Shown here: positions 23,012-31,593 of the stretch, piece after piece
How the letters are laid out: each line of letters starts with the position of its first letter
How positions within the stretch are numbered: position 1 is the first letter of the stretch
DNA from: CAYQJS01 sp964417895
GTDB lineage: Bacteria > Chloroflexota > UBA6077 > SHYK01
Reading direction: 5' to 3'
DNA: 63,658 bases
Assembly (NCBI GenBank): GCA_964417895.1
Contig: CAYQJS010000033.1
Location: 1 to 63,658, forward strand
Position numbers and translations under genes: made by a program
Notes under the pieces: generated by a model
Databases searched by the model: none
The model's input: the letters and a program-made list of their open reading frames with translations, nothing else
What the model was told of the DNA's origin: nothing

Positions 23012-25375
23012 ATGCGCGAAGTGATGCCTGAGCACGGACAGACGGGCAGGTACATCGGCCAGAGCGTCCGGCGGCGAGAGGACCCGCGCCTGCTTCGCGG
23101 CTCCGGCCTGTTCGTCGCCGACGTTCGCCTACCGGGCTTGACGCATGCAGCGTTCCTGCGCAGCCCGCATGCACACGCGCGCATCGTGAGGGTCGATGTG
23201 AGCGGTGCGCTGGGCCAGCCAGGGGTGCTCGCCGCCATCAGCTTCGCCGACCTCGGCCCCGACCCGGTGAAGCTCCCGATGCTCGTGCCCCACCGCGCGC
23301 TGCGCCCCCAGATGCCGTATCCGCTCGCCGCCGACCGCGTCCGCTACGTTGGCGAGCCCGTGGCCGCAGTCGTCGCTGAGGATCCGTACCTGGCAGAAGA
23401 CGCGCTCGAGGCGATCGTGGTCGAGTACGAGGAGCTGCCCGCCCTCGTCGACGCCGAGGCGGCGCTGGCGCCAGGCGCTCCCCTGCTGCACGATGGAGCC
23501 GAGGACAACCTGGCGGCCGCGGTAACCCACACGGTGGGCGACCCGGACCGCGCCTTCGCAGAGGCGGACGTGGTGATCGACTTCATGTTCCGCTTCGGGC
23601 GCCTCAGCGGGCAGCCGCTCGAGACGCGGGGTATTGTCGCCAGCTACGAGCCCGCCAAACTCGGCGAGAGCCTGACTGTCTGGAGCTCCACCCAGGCGCC
23701 GCACACCGCGCGCCGCGTCCTGGCCGACATGCTGGGTCTCCCCCAGCACGCCATCCGCGTCATCGCGCCGGACGTCGGCGGCGGCTTCGGCGTGAAAAAC
23801 CGTTTTTACGCCGAAGAGTTCGTCGTGCCCTTCCTTGCCCTGCGGCTGGGTCGTCCCGTTCGCTGGGTCGAAGACCGGCGAGAGGACTTCCTCACGACCT
23901 ACCAGGCGCGCGAGCAGGTCCACTACCTCCAGGTGGCGGCGCGTCGCGATGGCACAGTCCTGGCGATCCGCGATCGCTACGTGGTGGACAACGGGGCATA
24001 CTCGCCATTCGGGCTCGTGGTCCCGTTCAACGCGGCAACGACCCTCCCCGGGCCCTACCGACTCCCCAACTACCGCGCCGAGATGCAGGCCGCGTACACC
24101 AACAAGGCGCCGATGGCTCCCTACCGCGCCGCGGGCCGACCACCGGCTGTGTTTGCCATGGAGCGCGCGCTGGACCTGGTGGCGCGCAGGCTCGACATGG
24201 ACCCCGAGGAGGTGCGCTTCCGCAACTTCGTCCAGCCCGACGAGTTCCCCTATCACCTGGGTCTACTGGACCGGGACGGCACGGAGATCTGCTACGACAG
24301 CGGCGACTATCCGACCTGTTTGCGGAACGCGCTCGACCTGATAGACGTCGCCGCCTTTCGCGACGAGCAGAAGGCAGCACGGGGGAACGACCGCTATCTC
24401 GGTCTCGGAATCGGATGTTACGTCGAGTCGACCGGGCGGGGACCGTTCGAGGGAGCCACTGTCCGTGTCGAGCCATCGGGGCAAGTGCTGGTCCTGACGG
24501 GAGCGGCACCCCAGGGGCAATCGCACGAGACGACCCTCGCCCAGGTGTGCGCCGATCGCCTCGGCGTCGATCTAGACGACGTCGTGGTCATCACGGGTGA
24601 TACCGACGGTATCGCGCTCGGCGTCGGGACGTATGCGAGCCGGACAGCGGTCGTGGCAGGCAACGCGGTGAGCGGCGCCGCTCGGGCAGTGCGGCAGAAG
24701 GCGCTCGATGTTGCCGCGCAGCTCCTCGAAGTCAGCGCCGACGACCTGGAGCTTGACCGCGGGGCGATCCGCGTGCGCGGCGTACCAGATCGCCAGGTCA
24801 CGCTGGCCCACGTCGCGCAAACGGTTTGCTCGCCGCCACCAGCCTTCACCTTTCCCGAAGGGCTCGAGCCGGGGCTGGAGGCGACGCACTACTTCCACCC
24901 CGTCGCCAACACCTATGCCAACGGCGTCCACGTCGCCATCGTCGAGGTCGACGCGGAGACTGGGATTGTCCGCATCCTGCGCTACGCTGTCGTGCACGAC
25001 TGCGGAACGGTGATCAATCCCACGGTCGTGGACGGCCAGGTGCACGGCGGCGTGGCGCAGGGCATCGGCAACGCCCTGTACGAGCAGATGGTGTACGACG
25101 ACGCCGGCCAGCCCATCACCACGAACTACATGCACTACCTGACGCCGACGGCCATGGAAGTCCCCAGCATCCAGGTGGGTCACGTCCAGACGCCATCGCC
25201 CTTGAACCCCGAGGGTATCAAGGGTGCAGGCGAAGGCGGGACCATGCCCGTGCCGGCCGCGATCGCCAACGCCATCGACGACGCCCTTGCGCCGCTCAGC
25301 GTCGTCGTGGACCGCGCCATGATCAGCCCGCCATACTTGCTCAGCCTCATCCGCCGAGCGAGGACTGAGGACTGA
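23012..25375 (+). CDS. Molybdenum hydroxylase large subunit (CoxL/XdhA-like, molybdopterin)
   Basis: A 787-aa catalytic subunit of the xanthine dehydrogenase family. PDVGGGFGVKNRFY is the first Mo-cofactor glycine loop. PYRAAGRP (about residue 370) stands where true CO dehydrogenases have AYRCSFR, so CO oxidation is not expected. GAPQGQSHETTLAQV binds the cofactor, and the catalytic glutamate lies in GAGEGGTMPV (about residue 739). The substrate is probably an N-heterocycle or aromatic acid. Starts at 23012 and 23024 are both possible; neither has a clear ribosome binding site. It is transcribed away from its two partner subunits, and its TGA lies within a 7-bp tandem repeat. Confidence 0.94.
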   Translation: MREVMPEHGQTGRYIGQSVRRREDPRLLRGSGLFVADVRLPGLTHAAFLRSPHAHARIVRVDVSGALGQPGVLAAISFADLGPDPVKLPMLVPHRALRPQMPYPLAADRVRYVGEPVAAVVAEDPYLAEDALEAIVVEYEELPALVDAEAALAPGAPLLHDGAEDNLAAAVTHTVGDPDRAFAEADVVIDFMFRFGRLSGQPLETRGIVASYEPAKLGESLTVWSSTQAPHTARRVLADMLGLPQHAIRVIAPDVGGGFGVKNRFYAEEFVVPFLALRLGRPVRWVEDRREDFLTTYQAREQVHYLQVAARRDGTVLAIRDRYVVDNGAYSPFGLVVPFNAATTLPGPYRLPNYRAEMQAAYTNKAPMAPYRAAGRPPAVFAMERALDLVARRLDMDPEEVRFRNFVQPDEFPYHLGLLDRDGTEICYDSGDYPTCLRNALDLIDVAAFRDEQKAARGNDRYLGLGIGCYVESTGRGPFEGATVRVEPSGQVLVLTGAAPQGQSHETTLAQVCADRLGVDLDDVVVITGDTDGIALGVGTYASRTAVVAGNAVSGAARAVRQKALDVAAQLLEVSADDLELDRGAIRVRGVPDRQVTLAHVAQTVCSPPPAFTFPEGLEPGLEATHYFHPVANTYANGVHVAIVEVDAETGIVRILRYAVVHDCGTVINPTVVDGQVHGGVAQGIGNALYEQMVYDDAGQPITTNYMHYLTPTAMEVPSIQVGHVQTPSPLNPEGIKGAGEGGTMPVPAAIANAIDDALAPLSVVVDRAMISPPYLLSLIRRARTED

Positions 25376-25431
25376 GGACTGAGGGCTGAGACTGAGGACT
25401 GAGGACTGAGGACTGGGGACTGAGGACTGAA
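25360..25431 (+). repeat. ACTGAGG heptamer tandem array across stop codon
   Basis: About ten imperfect copies of ACTGAGG. The large-subunit stop TGA at 25373-25375 is part of the array, so the protein tail RTED is repeat-encoded. Confidence 0.75.
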
Positions 25432-25502
25432 GTGGCCGCGACACGGGGCGAGACCTTTCTCCGCGTCTCCGTGTCCCGGCGTCGTCGCTCGCAAGGCCCC
25501 AG

Positions 25503-25631
25503 CAGGCTGCTGAACAAGGCTGGGTTCCGCTCGTGGTGAGCCTGTCCCTCGGCAAGCTCGGGATGAGCGGACCGCTCATGGTGAGCCTGTCGAACCACAA
25601 GCTCAGGGTGAGCGGGGTTTTCAGCAGCCTG
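25503..25631 (-). mobile_element. MITE-like element, family 1, copy B
   Basis: An inverted, nearly identical copy of 1931-2053, with ends CAGGCTGCTGAAC and TTTTCAGCAGCCTG. It follows the heptamer array in the 343-bp gap between the hydroxylase large subunit and GNAT genes. The rest of that gap has no gene. Confidence 0.7.
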
Positions 25632-25718
25632 TGAGGACTCACGACGGAGGAGGTTGGGCGGGGCTCTGGAGTCCGGTGGCAAGCCGGCGCTTGCGCCCCC
25701 GCAGCTCAGGAGGCATCC

Positions 25719-26186
25719 ATGCAGATCCGCCCGGCGACCGACGCGGACCTCCCCCGGCTGACGGAGCTGCTGTTTCAGCTGTCCCAGCTGGGGGAGCTAC
25801 CCGAGGACCGGCCGCATCCCCCCGGCGCGGCCGAGCTGGAGGGCCTTCAGCGGCTGATGTCCGATCCCCGATCCGCCTGCTATGTGCTGGAAGTGGATGG
25901 CCACGTCGAGGGGACCCTCACCCTGTACATCCTTCCCAACCTCTCGCACGGAGGCCGGCCCTTCGCCATCGTCGAGTCCGTGGTTGTGGACGAACGAGCG
26001 CAGGGCTCCGGCTACGGCCGGCTGCTCATGGAGCGAGCTGAGGTGTTCGCACGCGCGGCCGGCTGCTACAAGATCGCGCTCACCAGCAATCGAAAGCGCG
26101 CCGATGCTCATCGGTTCTATGAGCGCCTCGGCTACGCGCCGACACACCAGGGGTTCACGAAGTACTTCGACAGGGAGCCGACCTGA
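25719..26186 (+). CDS. GNAT family N-acetyltransferase
   Basis: A 155-aa acetyl-CoA-dependent transferase. MQIRPATDADLPRLTELL is the N-terminal strand-helix. VESVVVDERAQGSGYGRLLM holds the acetyl-CoA pyrophosphate loop (Q/R-x-x-G-x-G/A as QGSGYG). ALTSNRKRADAHRFYERLGY is the terminal motif B strand-helix. ATG 25719 has an ideal AGGAGG 7 bases upstream. Length is typical. The acceptor amine cannot be predicted. It is flanked by a MITE copy upstream and an opposite-strand gene downstream, so it is probably monocistronic. Confidence 0.92.
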   Translation: MQIRPATDADLPRLTELLFQLSQLGELPEDRPHPPGAAELEGLQRLMSDPRSACYVLEVDGHVEGTLTLYILPNLSHGGRPFAIVESVVVDERAQGSGYGRLLMERAEVFARAAGCYKIALTSNRKRADAHRFYERLGYAPTHQGFTKYFDREPT

Positions 26187-26219
26187 CCACATTCCCGAGC
26201 AGTCTCGGCGGACTCCCGG

Positions 26220-26474
26220 TCAAGGGCCGCCGCCGTAGACCCGGCGGATCGCCTCTCGCCAATGCGCCTCGGGCGCCAGACGAACAGCCTCCGCAAGGCC
26301 TTCATTCACCAGCAGCAGCATTAGAAGATCGCGCCTCTCCTCGTGATAGCCCGGTCCGTCGATCAGATAGCCTTCGATCAATTCGACCTTTTCTGGTGTG
26401 AAGGCCTCGTATTGATCGATGTTGATCGGTCGAGGCTCGATGTCCGGTACGAGTCGCGGAGGCACGGGCTGCAT
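26220..26474 (-). CDS. Small hypothetical protein, 84 aa
   Basis: Not assigned to a named family. MQPVPPRLVPDIEPRP is proline-rich. AFTPEKVELIEGYLIDGPGY resembles the start of Uma2-like nuclease proteins, but no nuclease core follows. The end, VRLAPEAHWREAIRRVYGG, is a helix seen in short environmental proteins of unknown function. ATG 26474 has GGGGAG 4 to 5 bases upstream, so the longer ORF to 26600 is not used. Only 33 bp separate it from the convergent GNAT stop. It may be a regulator or a degenerate Uma2 fragment. Confidence 0.55.
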   Translation of the reverse strand: MQPVPPRLVPDIEPRPINIDQYEAFTPEKVELIEGYLIDGPGYHEERRDLLMLLLVNEGLAEAVRLAPEAHWREAIRRVYGGGP

Positions 26475-26643
26475 TCGCTCCCCCCAGCAACAAGGCCCGC
26501 CGCGTCCAAATGGGCCACCCACCCGTGGCACCGGCCAAATCGCCCCGTCAATCGGGATAGCGTCGGACCAGCGGGATGCCTTATACATGATCGGGGCCAA
26601 AGGGCCCTATCCAGATAACACTACATCTCGGGAGGTTCGCGCT

Positions 26644-26925
26644 ATGGCCGTCGTCATGATCATGGAATGGGAAGGGTTCACTCTCGATCAGTACGACCAG
26701 ACCGCAAAGGTTTTGGACAGGGAGAGCGATTGGCCGTTGGGCCTTATGCACCACGTGGCCGCGTCCGACGGCAGCAAAATCCGCATAACAGACGTGTGGG
26801 ACTCGGCAGAGCATTTCCAGCAGTTCGTCGAGCAACGCCTCATGCCGGCAGTGAAGCAGATCGGCGCTCAGGGTGAGCCGAAGGTGGAAATCTACCCTGC
26901 CCACGCAATCTTGACGCCGGGCTAG
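26644..26925 (+). CDS. Dimeric alpha/beta-barrel protein (ABM-like)
   Basis: A 93-aa protein with the ferredoxin-like split fold of the antibiotic biosynthesis monooxygenase group. AVVMIMEWEGFTLDQYDQTA is strand 1 and helix 1. GLMHHVAASDGSKIRITDVW supplies strands 2 and 3, and SAEHFQQFVEQRLMPAVKQI is the second helix, followed by the last strand KVEIYPAHAIL. Such proteins dimerise and may oxidise or just bind small aromatic molecules without a metal. ATG 26644 has GGGAGG 8 bases upstream. It stands alone between opposite-strand genes. The function is not predicted beyond the fold. Confidence 0.75.
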   Translation: MAVVMIMEWEGFTLDQYDQTAKVLDRESDWPLGLMHHVAASDGSKIRITDVWDSAEHFQQFVEQRLMPAVKQIGAQGEPKVEIYPAHAILTPG

Positions 26926-26996
26926 ACGCCGAAAGGGGTAACGGTTGTTGCACCTACACCCGGACCGGCCTGATCCCTATTCACGTCCGGGCATCT

Positions 26997-28655
26997 TCAG
27001 ACGGTCGCGAGATACTGCCAGAACAAGGACACGGCCGCACTCCCTTCGCCGGCCGCGGCCGCCACGCCTTGCTTCATCCCCTTGCGGACGTCGCCGGCGG
27101 CGAATATGCCGGGCACACTCGTCTCCAGCGGGAGCGGGTCTCGTTGGAGCAGCCAGTTCGGCGGGCGTTTGCCGTCTTGCATCAGGTCGAGTCCGGTGAG
27201 GATGTGCCCGCTCGCGGCGCGGTGCACCATGTCGCCGACGAAGTCGCTCTGCGGCTTCTGCCCGATAAAGATGAAGGCCGCGGCAGACGGCAGAGAGCTG
27301 TTCTCCCCGCTCTGGTTATTCTTCACGATGACTTCGGACATCTGCTGATTGTCGCCGTGAACCTCGACGAGCTCGGTGTTGAACAGCAGCTCGATCCTCT
27401 CGTTGGACCGGATGGCCGCGTCCAAGTAGGCTGACCAGGCCGGCTCGGAGCCGCGAATCAGGACCCTGACCTTGGCCGCGTACTTGGTCAGGAACAACAT
27501 CGCCTGGGCCGCGGAATTGGCGGCGCCGACCACCACGACTTCCTGATCCCTGTAGTTGGCGGCTTCAATGTGGGCCGTGCCGTAGTAGACCCCGGCTCCG
27601 TTCCACCGCTCAATGTCCGGCAGGTCCAAGGTGCGGAACCACGCGCCGGTGGCGATGAGCACGACCTTCGACACGACCTCAGAGCTATCGCTCAACGTGA
27701 CGATCTTGGTATTGCAGTCCGAGCGAATACCGGTGACTGTCTGCGCGGTGAGAATCTCGGTGCCAAAGCGCCGCGCTTGCGTGACGGCACGGCGAGTCAA
27801 GTCGCCGCCTGAGATTCCGCTTGGAAAGCCCAGGAAGTTCTCGATCCTGGGGCTCGTACCCGCCTGGCCACCGGGCGCCTGGCGCTCGATCAAAAGCACG
27901 CTCAAACCGTCGGCGCTGGCATACACAGCGGCCGATAGGCCCGCGGGGCCGCTGCCGATGATGATGACGTCGTAGAACGGGTTCTCGGCCCGGGTGCGCA
28001 AGCCAGCCCGCTCCGCCACTTGCTCCGAAGTTGGCTGCACCAGGACGCCGCCGTCCGGAAAGACCAGCAGGGGGATCTTCGTCTTACCGGCCGTCGCTGA
28101 TTCCAATAGCCGGCGCGCCTCTTCGTCGCGCTCGATGTCCATCCACCGATACGGGATGGAGCTGCGGGCCAGGAAGTCCTTGACCTCGTGAGATGCGGAC
28201 GACCACATGGCGCCCACGACACGGATACCCTCGAACGGCAGTTGAACGTTGGTTCGCCACTCATCCAGCAGAGCGTCCAGCACGGGATAGAGATGCTCCT
28301 GCGGCGGATCCCACGGTTTCGTCAAGTAATAGTCGAGGCCCACCCTGTTGATGGCGTTGATCGCGGCTTCCGTGTCTGCGTATGCGGTGAGGAGAACTTT
28401 GCGCGCATCGGGAAAGATCGCAGCGGCCCGTTCGAGGAGCTCCAATCCGGTCATCTGCGGCATACGCTGATCCACAACGAACAGGGCAACGGTCTCACCG
28501 CGCTGCTTGAGCTGCTGAAGGATGTCGAGGGCCAAACCGCCGGATTCGGCCGTCAACACGCGATAGTCGCGGCCATACTTCTGGCGCAGATCTCGCTCGA
28601 CAGAGTTCAGGACTGGGCGGTCGTCATCCACTGCGATGATGCTTACTCTTGCCAC
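26997..28655 (-). CDS. Response regulator fused to glutaredoxin-like and TrxR-like FAD domains
   Basis: A 552-aa three-part protein. Residues 1-135 are a receiver domain (D10/D11, phospho-acceptor D62, T90, K113). Residues 140-222 are glutaredoxin-like (IRVVGAMWSSASHEVKDFL, IPYRWMDIERD) but have WSSAS in place of CPxC. Residues 226-552 are thioredoxin reductase-like (GSGPAG for FAD, GAANSA for NAD(P)H, GIFAAGDV), with YYGTAHIEA where CxxC should be. The only cysteine is C313, so it cannot act as a disulfide reductase. GTG 28655 with GAGGG upstream starts exactly at the receiver strand. It probably acts as a redox or NAD(P)H-responsive output of the kinase encoded at 28760-30205. Confidence 0.9.
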   Translation of the reverse strand: MARVSIIAVDDDRPVLNSVERDLRQKYGRDYRVLTAESGGLALDILQQLKQRGETVALFVVDQRMPQMTGLELLERAAAIFPDARKVLLTAYADTEAAINAINRVGLDYYLTKPWDPPQEHLYPVLDALLDEWRTNVQLPFEGIRVVGAMWSSASHEVKDFLARSSIPYRWMDIERDEEARRLLESATAGKTKIPLLVFPDGGVLVQPTSEQVAERAGLRTRAENPFYDVIIIGSGPAGLSAAVYASADGLSVLLIERQAPGGQAGTSPRIENFLGFPSGISGGDLTRRAVTQARRFGTEILTAQTVTGIRSDCNTKIVTLSDSSEVVSKVVLIATGAWFRTLDLPDIERWNGAGVYYGTAHIEAANYRDQEVVVVGAANSAAQAMLFLTKYAAKVRVLIRGSEPAWSAYLDAAIRSNERIELLFNTELVEVHGDNQQMSEVIVKNNQSGENSSLPSAAAFIFIGQKPQSDFVGDMVHRAASGHILTGLDLMQDGKRPPNWLLQRDPLPLETSVPGIFAAGDVRKGMKQGVAAAAGEGSAAVSLFWQYLATV

Positions 28656-28759
28656 CGTTATCCCTCGTCCCAGCCGAGCTTTGAAGTCCTGTTGCCGATC
28701 GCGCCGCGGATGCATGAGCGGCCGAAGATGCTTTTCACGAGCCCCGCGTTACCGATGTC

Positions 28760-30205
28760 TCACGGAGCCGCGGCCAGCGCGGCGCTCGTTGCACGGCCAA
28801 GCCCGAGCCGAACCCGGAAGCGGGTGTCCCCAGGCTCGGAGCGGAGGTCGATCTCGCCGCCGCACCGATCCACGACGATGCGGCGCGCCACGTCGAGCCC
28901 CAGCCCGGTGCCCTTACCCACCTCCTTGGTGGTGAAGAATGGATCAAAGATCCGCGACTGCAGTTCCAGGGGTATGCCCGGACCATTGTCCCCGACCTCG
29001 ACCACGATATGATCGCCGTCGCGAAAGGTCCGAATGCGCACCTCACCCTCCGGGCCGGCGGCGTCGATCGCATTGTCGATCAGGTTGGTCCACACCTGGT
29101 TCAGCTCACCAGCCAGTACGACGACCCGCGGCAGGCTCCTGTCGAAGTCGCGGACGAGGCGAGTCCCGTCCTTCAGCTTGTGCGCGAGAATTCGGAGCGT
29201 GCTTTCGATCCCGTCGTGGATGTCCACCTCTTGCTCAGGAGCGCGGTCCATGTACGAGTACTCTTTCACCGCGCCCACCAGGTCGGAGATGCTCCGAGCG
29301 CTGCTGGCGACGGTCTCGACCAGCTCATCGGCGGTCCGCGACTGGCTCACCCATGCCAGCGCGTCGGCGATGGCCTCGGCCGGAAGATCGCTCACCAGCT
29401 CGCTAAGGCGGTCTTCGTCCATGCCGGCGGCAATCAGCCCGGGCGCGATCTGCCACGCGTTCGCCACGCCACGTGCGCTCAGCCAAGAAGCGACCGCGTC
29501 CTCCCGGTCGGCCCGATCGAGGGGACCCAGCTCCACCTGTGGTCCCTCAGCCCGAACTCCGTGCCGGGCGTCGTGAAGTCGGGCCCAACCGGTCTCGCCC
29601 AGCCCGTGCTGCGCGAGGCGCATCGCTAGCGCCTCGATCTCCTCCAGCTGCTCGCGCATCTGAGCCGACGCTCGTTGTGCCGCGGCGGCCGGGTTGTTCA
29701 GCTCGTGGGCGAGTCCGGCGGATAGCTTGCCAAGCGCAGCCATCTTTTCGAGATAGCGCGCAACTCGCTCACGCTCGAGCTCCGCGTTCCGCTGCTCGAG
29801 CTGCTCGGAACGCACGCGCTCGGTGACATCCCGAAAGAAGGAATGCGTCGCGATGACTCGTCCATCGACGACCCGAGACGTCGCGTTTCCCTCGACGGGG
29901 ACAGCATGACCGTCCTTGCTGATGAATGTTGCCTGCACATCGTCGATCGCTTCTCCGCCCGCCGCTTGTCTGAATACCTGCTGACAGTGGTCAAGTGAAT
30001 CCGGGTGGATGATGTCCCACAGCTTGAGATGCTCGACTTCCTCCGGCATATAGCCGAGCTTTCTGAGCCAGGCGGCGTTGACGAACTCAAAGCTGCCGTC
30101 GGGGCGGCAGCTCTGGATCATGTCGGACGCGTTCTCGATGACCGCGCGGTAGCGCTCCTCGCTCTCTCGCAGGCGGCCCTCAACGCTCTCCCCCGGGAGT
30201 GACAT
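28760..30205 (-). CDS. PAS-domain sensor histidine kinase
   Basis: A 481-aa soluble kinase. A PAS domain (about residues 15-130) ends in SFFRDVTERVRSEQLEQRNA, a linker coiled coil follows, and the H-box GLAHELNNPAAAAQR holds phospho-acceptor H167. A long helical insert (RLHDARHGVRAEGPQVELG and on) precedes the HATPase domain with N-box NQVWTNLIDNAIDA, DNGPGIP and GKGTGLGLDVA. There is no transmembrane segment, so it senses a cytoplasmic signal. ATG 30205 has GGAGG 5 bases upstream. The response regulator gene begins 104 bases downstream, and the pair is clearly a two-component system. Confidence 0.92.
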   Translation of the reverse strand: MSLPGESVEGRLRESEERYRAVIENASDMIQSCRPDGSFEFVNAAWLRKLGYMPEEVEHLKLWDIIHPDSLDHCQQVFRQAAGGEAIDDVQATFISKDGHAVPVEGNATSRVVDGRVIATHSFFRDVTERVRSEQLEQRNAELERERVARYLEKMAALGKLSAGLAHELNNPAAAAQRASAQMREQLEEIEALAMRLAQHGLGETGWARLHDARHGVRAEGPQVELGPLDRADREDAVASWLSARGVANAWQIAPGLIAAGMDEDRLSELVSDLPAEAIADALAWVSQSRTADELVETVASSARSISDLVGAVKEYSYMDRAPEQEVDIHDGIESTLRILAHKLKDGTRLVRDFDRSLPRVVVLAGELNQVWTNLIDNAIDAAGPEGEVRIRTFRDGDHIVVEVGDNGPGIPLELQSRIFDPFFTTKEVGKGTGLGLDVARRIVVDRCGGEIDLRSEPGDTRFRVRLGLGRATSAALAAAP

Positions 30206-30263
30206 TGGATCCTCCAACTCCAAGAACCAACAGAGCTTGCCCGGGAAGGATGAAAACGCGAGG

Positions 30264-30303
30264 GCGCCCTCACCCTAACCCTCTCCCAGAGGGCGAGGGG
30301 ATT
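30264..30303. repeat. CTCTCCC hairpin repeat
   Basis: CTCTCCCAGAGGGCGAGGGG preceded by CCCTCACCCTAAC; a member of the dispersed hairpin family, between the Rieske stop and the kinase start. Confidence 0.5.
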
Positions 30304-30332
30304 CTCAGAACAATGCCAGTCTTGGGCGGACC

Positions 30333-31535
30333 CTACCGTGCCTGCAGGCTAACCTCGGGCAGCAGCTCGAGGAAGCCCGCGCCGCGCCTCTCGATCATCT
30401 CCTTGAGCGATTCCGAGAGATGCGTGTCGATCATCCCCTGGCTTGCGTCCCTCACCACGCCCAGAGGATCCTCGCCTCGCTGAACCTTGGCGATTTCGCG
30501 CTTCATCGTCTCGCGCAGCAACACGATGCCACGGTCGGTCGTGGCCAAGCGCTCGACGGTGCGATCGGCGATGGGCCCCTGCGTCTCCCAGGCCATGTGG
30601 TCCTGGGCCAGCGTCAGGTCCATCCGCATGCGCATGAACGGGTGGAGGCCATCGGCTGGCGTCTTGAAGGGCTCCAGATATGCGACCTCGGGGTCCTCGT
30701 CCCACGGCGAGCCGTTCGTGTGCCCGTTGCCGGCGTACTCATTGGGGACAAAGCGCACGAAGAAGATGTTGGTGTGCGTGTCGTCCATGGGCACGCGGAT
30801 CTGGGTGCAGTTGGAGACGCGCAGGATGTTGGGGAAGATCACGGGGTGCTGGTCGACCAACCCTGTCTTGTAGGTCCGCTGCTTGATGAGGCCGTACGCC
30901 ACCTCATAGAAATCGAACCTCTCCACCTCGTCGGTGAGCCCGCGCGTCGTGTTTTCCGCCCGCCGGCCACCGCTGTCCTGGTGGAGGATTTGCAGGTGGG
31001 CTGGGTCCATCGAGTTCTCCATGGCCTGGAACCAGTTGCAGTCCAACCGTGGGTACACGTCCACCTTGCGAACGCCGTCCTGGCGCACCCACACGTCGTA
31101 TTTCGGCATCTCGGGTGCGGGTTGCGGCCCCATGTATGCCCAGTAGAGGCCAACAAACTTCTGGACCGGGTAGGCCTTGATCTTCACGGTGAGGTAGAAA
31201 TTGCTGTCCGCGGGCTCGGCTGGCGTCTCCAGGCAGTTCCCCTTGGTGTCGTAGAGCCAGCCGTGATACGCACAGGCGATGCCCCGCTCCTCGACGCGAC
31301 CATAGAGCAGCGATGCGCTGCGGTGCATGCAGTGATCCGCTATGAGGCCCGTGTGCCCGCTCTTGTCCAGGAACAGCACGAGATCCTCGCCCAGGACACG
31401 CACGAATTTCGTGGGGTTCTCCGCGGTCAGCTCCTTCGCCACGGCGATGGGATGCCAGTAGCGCCGGAGCAGCTCGCCAGCCGGGGTGCCGGGGCCGATC
31501 CGGGTGAGCAGCTCGTTTTCCTCTTTAGTCAGCAT
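30333..31535 (-). CDS. Rieske non-heme iron oxygenase, alpha-subunit type
   Basis: A 400-aa paralogue of the gene at 356-1711, sharing the N-terminus ML-T-K-E followed by R-GPGTP-GEL-RRYWHP. The Rieske ligands are C69-M-H71 and C88-A-Y-H91 (CAYHGW). The mononuclear iron site is MDPAHLQILH. The C-terminal part, VQRGEDPLGVVRDASQG, is the family's RDP tail. ATG 31535 has GGAGG about 9 bases upstream. It probably hydroxylates or demethylates an aromatic carboxylate, as in phthalate 4,5-dioxygenase or vanillate demethylase relatives. The next minus-strand gene upstream is an amidohydrolase, 311 bp away. Confidence 0.93.
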   Translation of the reverse strand: MLTKEENELLTRIGPGTPAGELLRRYWHPIAVAKELTAENPTKFVRVLGEDLVLFLDKSGHTGLIADHCMHRSASLLYGRVEERGIACAYHGWLYDTKGNCLETPAEPADSNFYLTVKIKAYPVQKFVGLYWAYMGPQPAPEMPKYDVWVRQDGVRKVDVYPRLDCNWFQAMENSMDPAHLQILHQDSGGRRAENTTRGLTDEVERFDFYEVAYGLIKQRTYKTGLVDQHPVIFPNILRVSNCTQIRVPMDDTHTNIFFVRFVPNEYAGNGHTNGSPWDEDPEVAYLEPFKTPADGLHPFMRMRMDLTLAQDHMAWETQGPIADRTVERLATTDRGIVLLRETMKREIAKVQRGEDPLGVVRDASQGMIDTHLSESLKEMIERRGAGFLELLPEVSLQAR

Positions 31536-31593
31536 GGGTATGAACCTCCATCTTGTTCGCAGTCTACGACGTGTTCACAGCCTACGAGCCTGC

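Noticed and set aside
23012..25375. True aerobic CO dehydrogenase (form I CoxL)
   Set aside because: The active-site loop is PYRAAGRP, not AYRCSFR, so CO oxidation is not supported.
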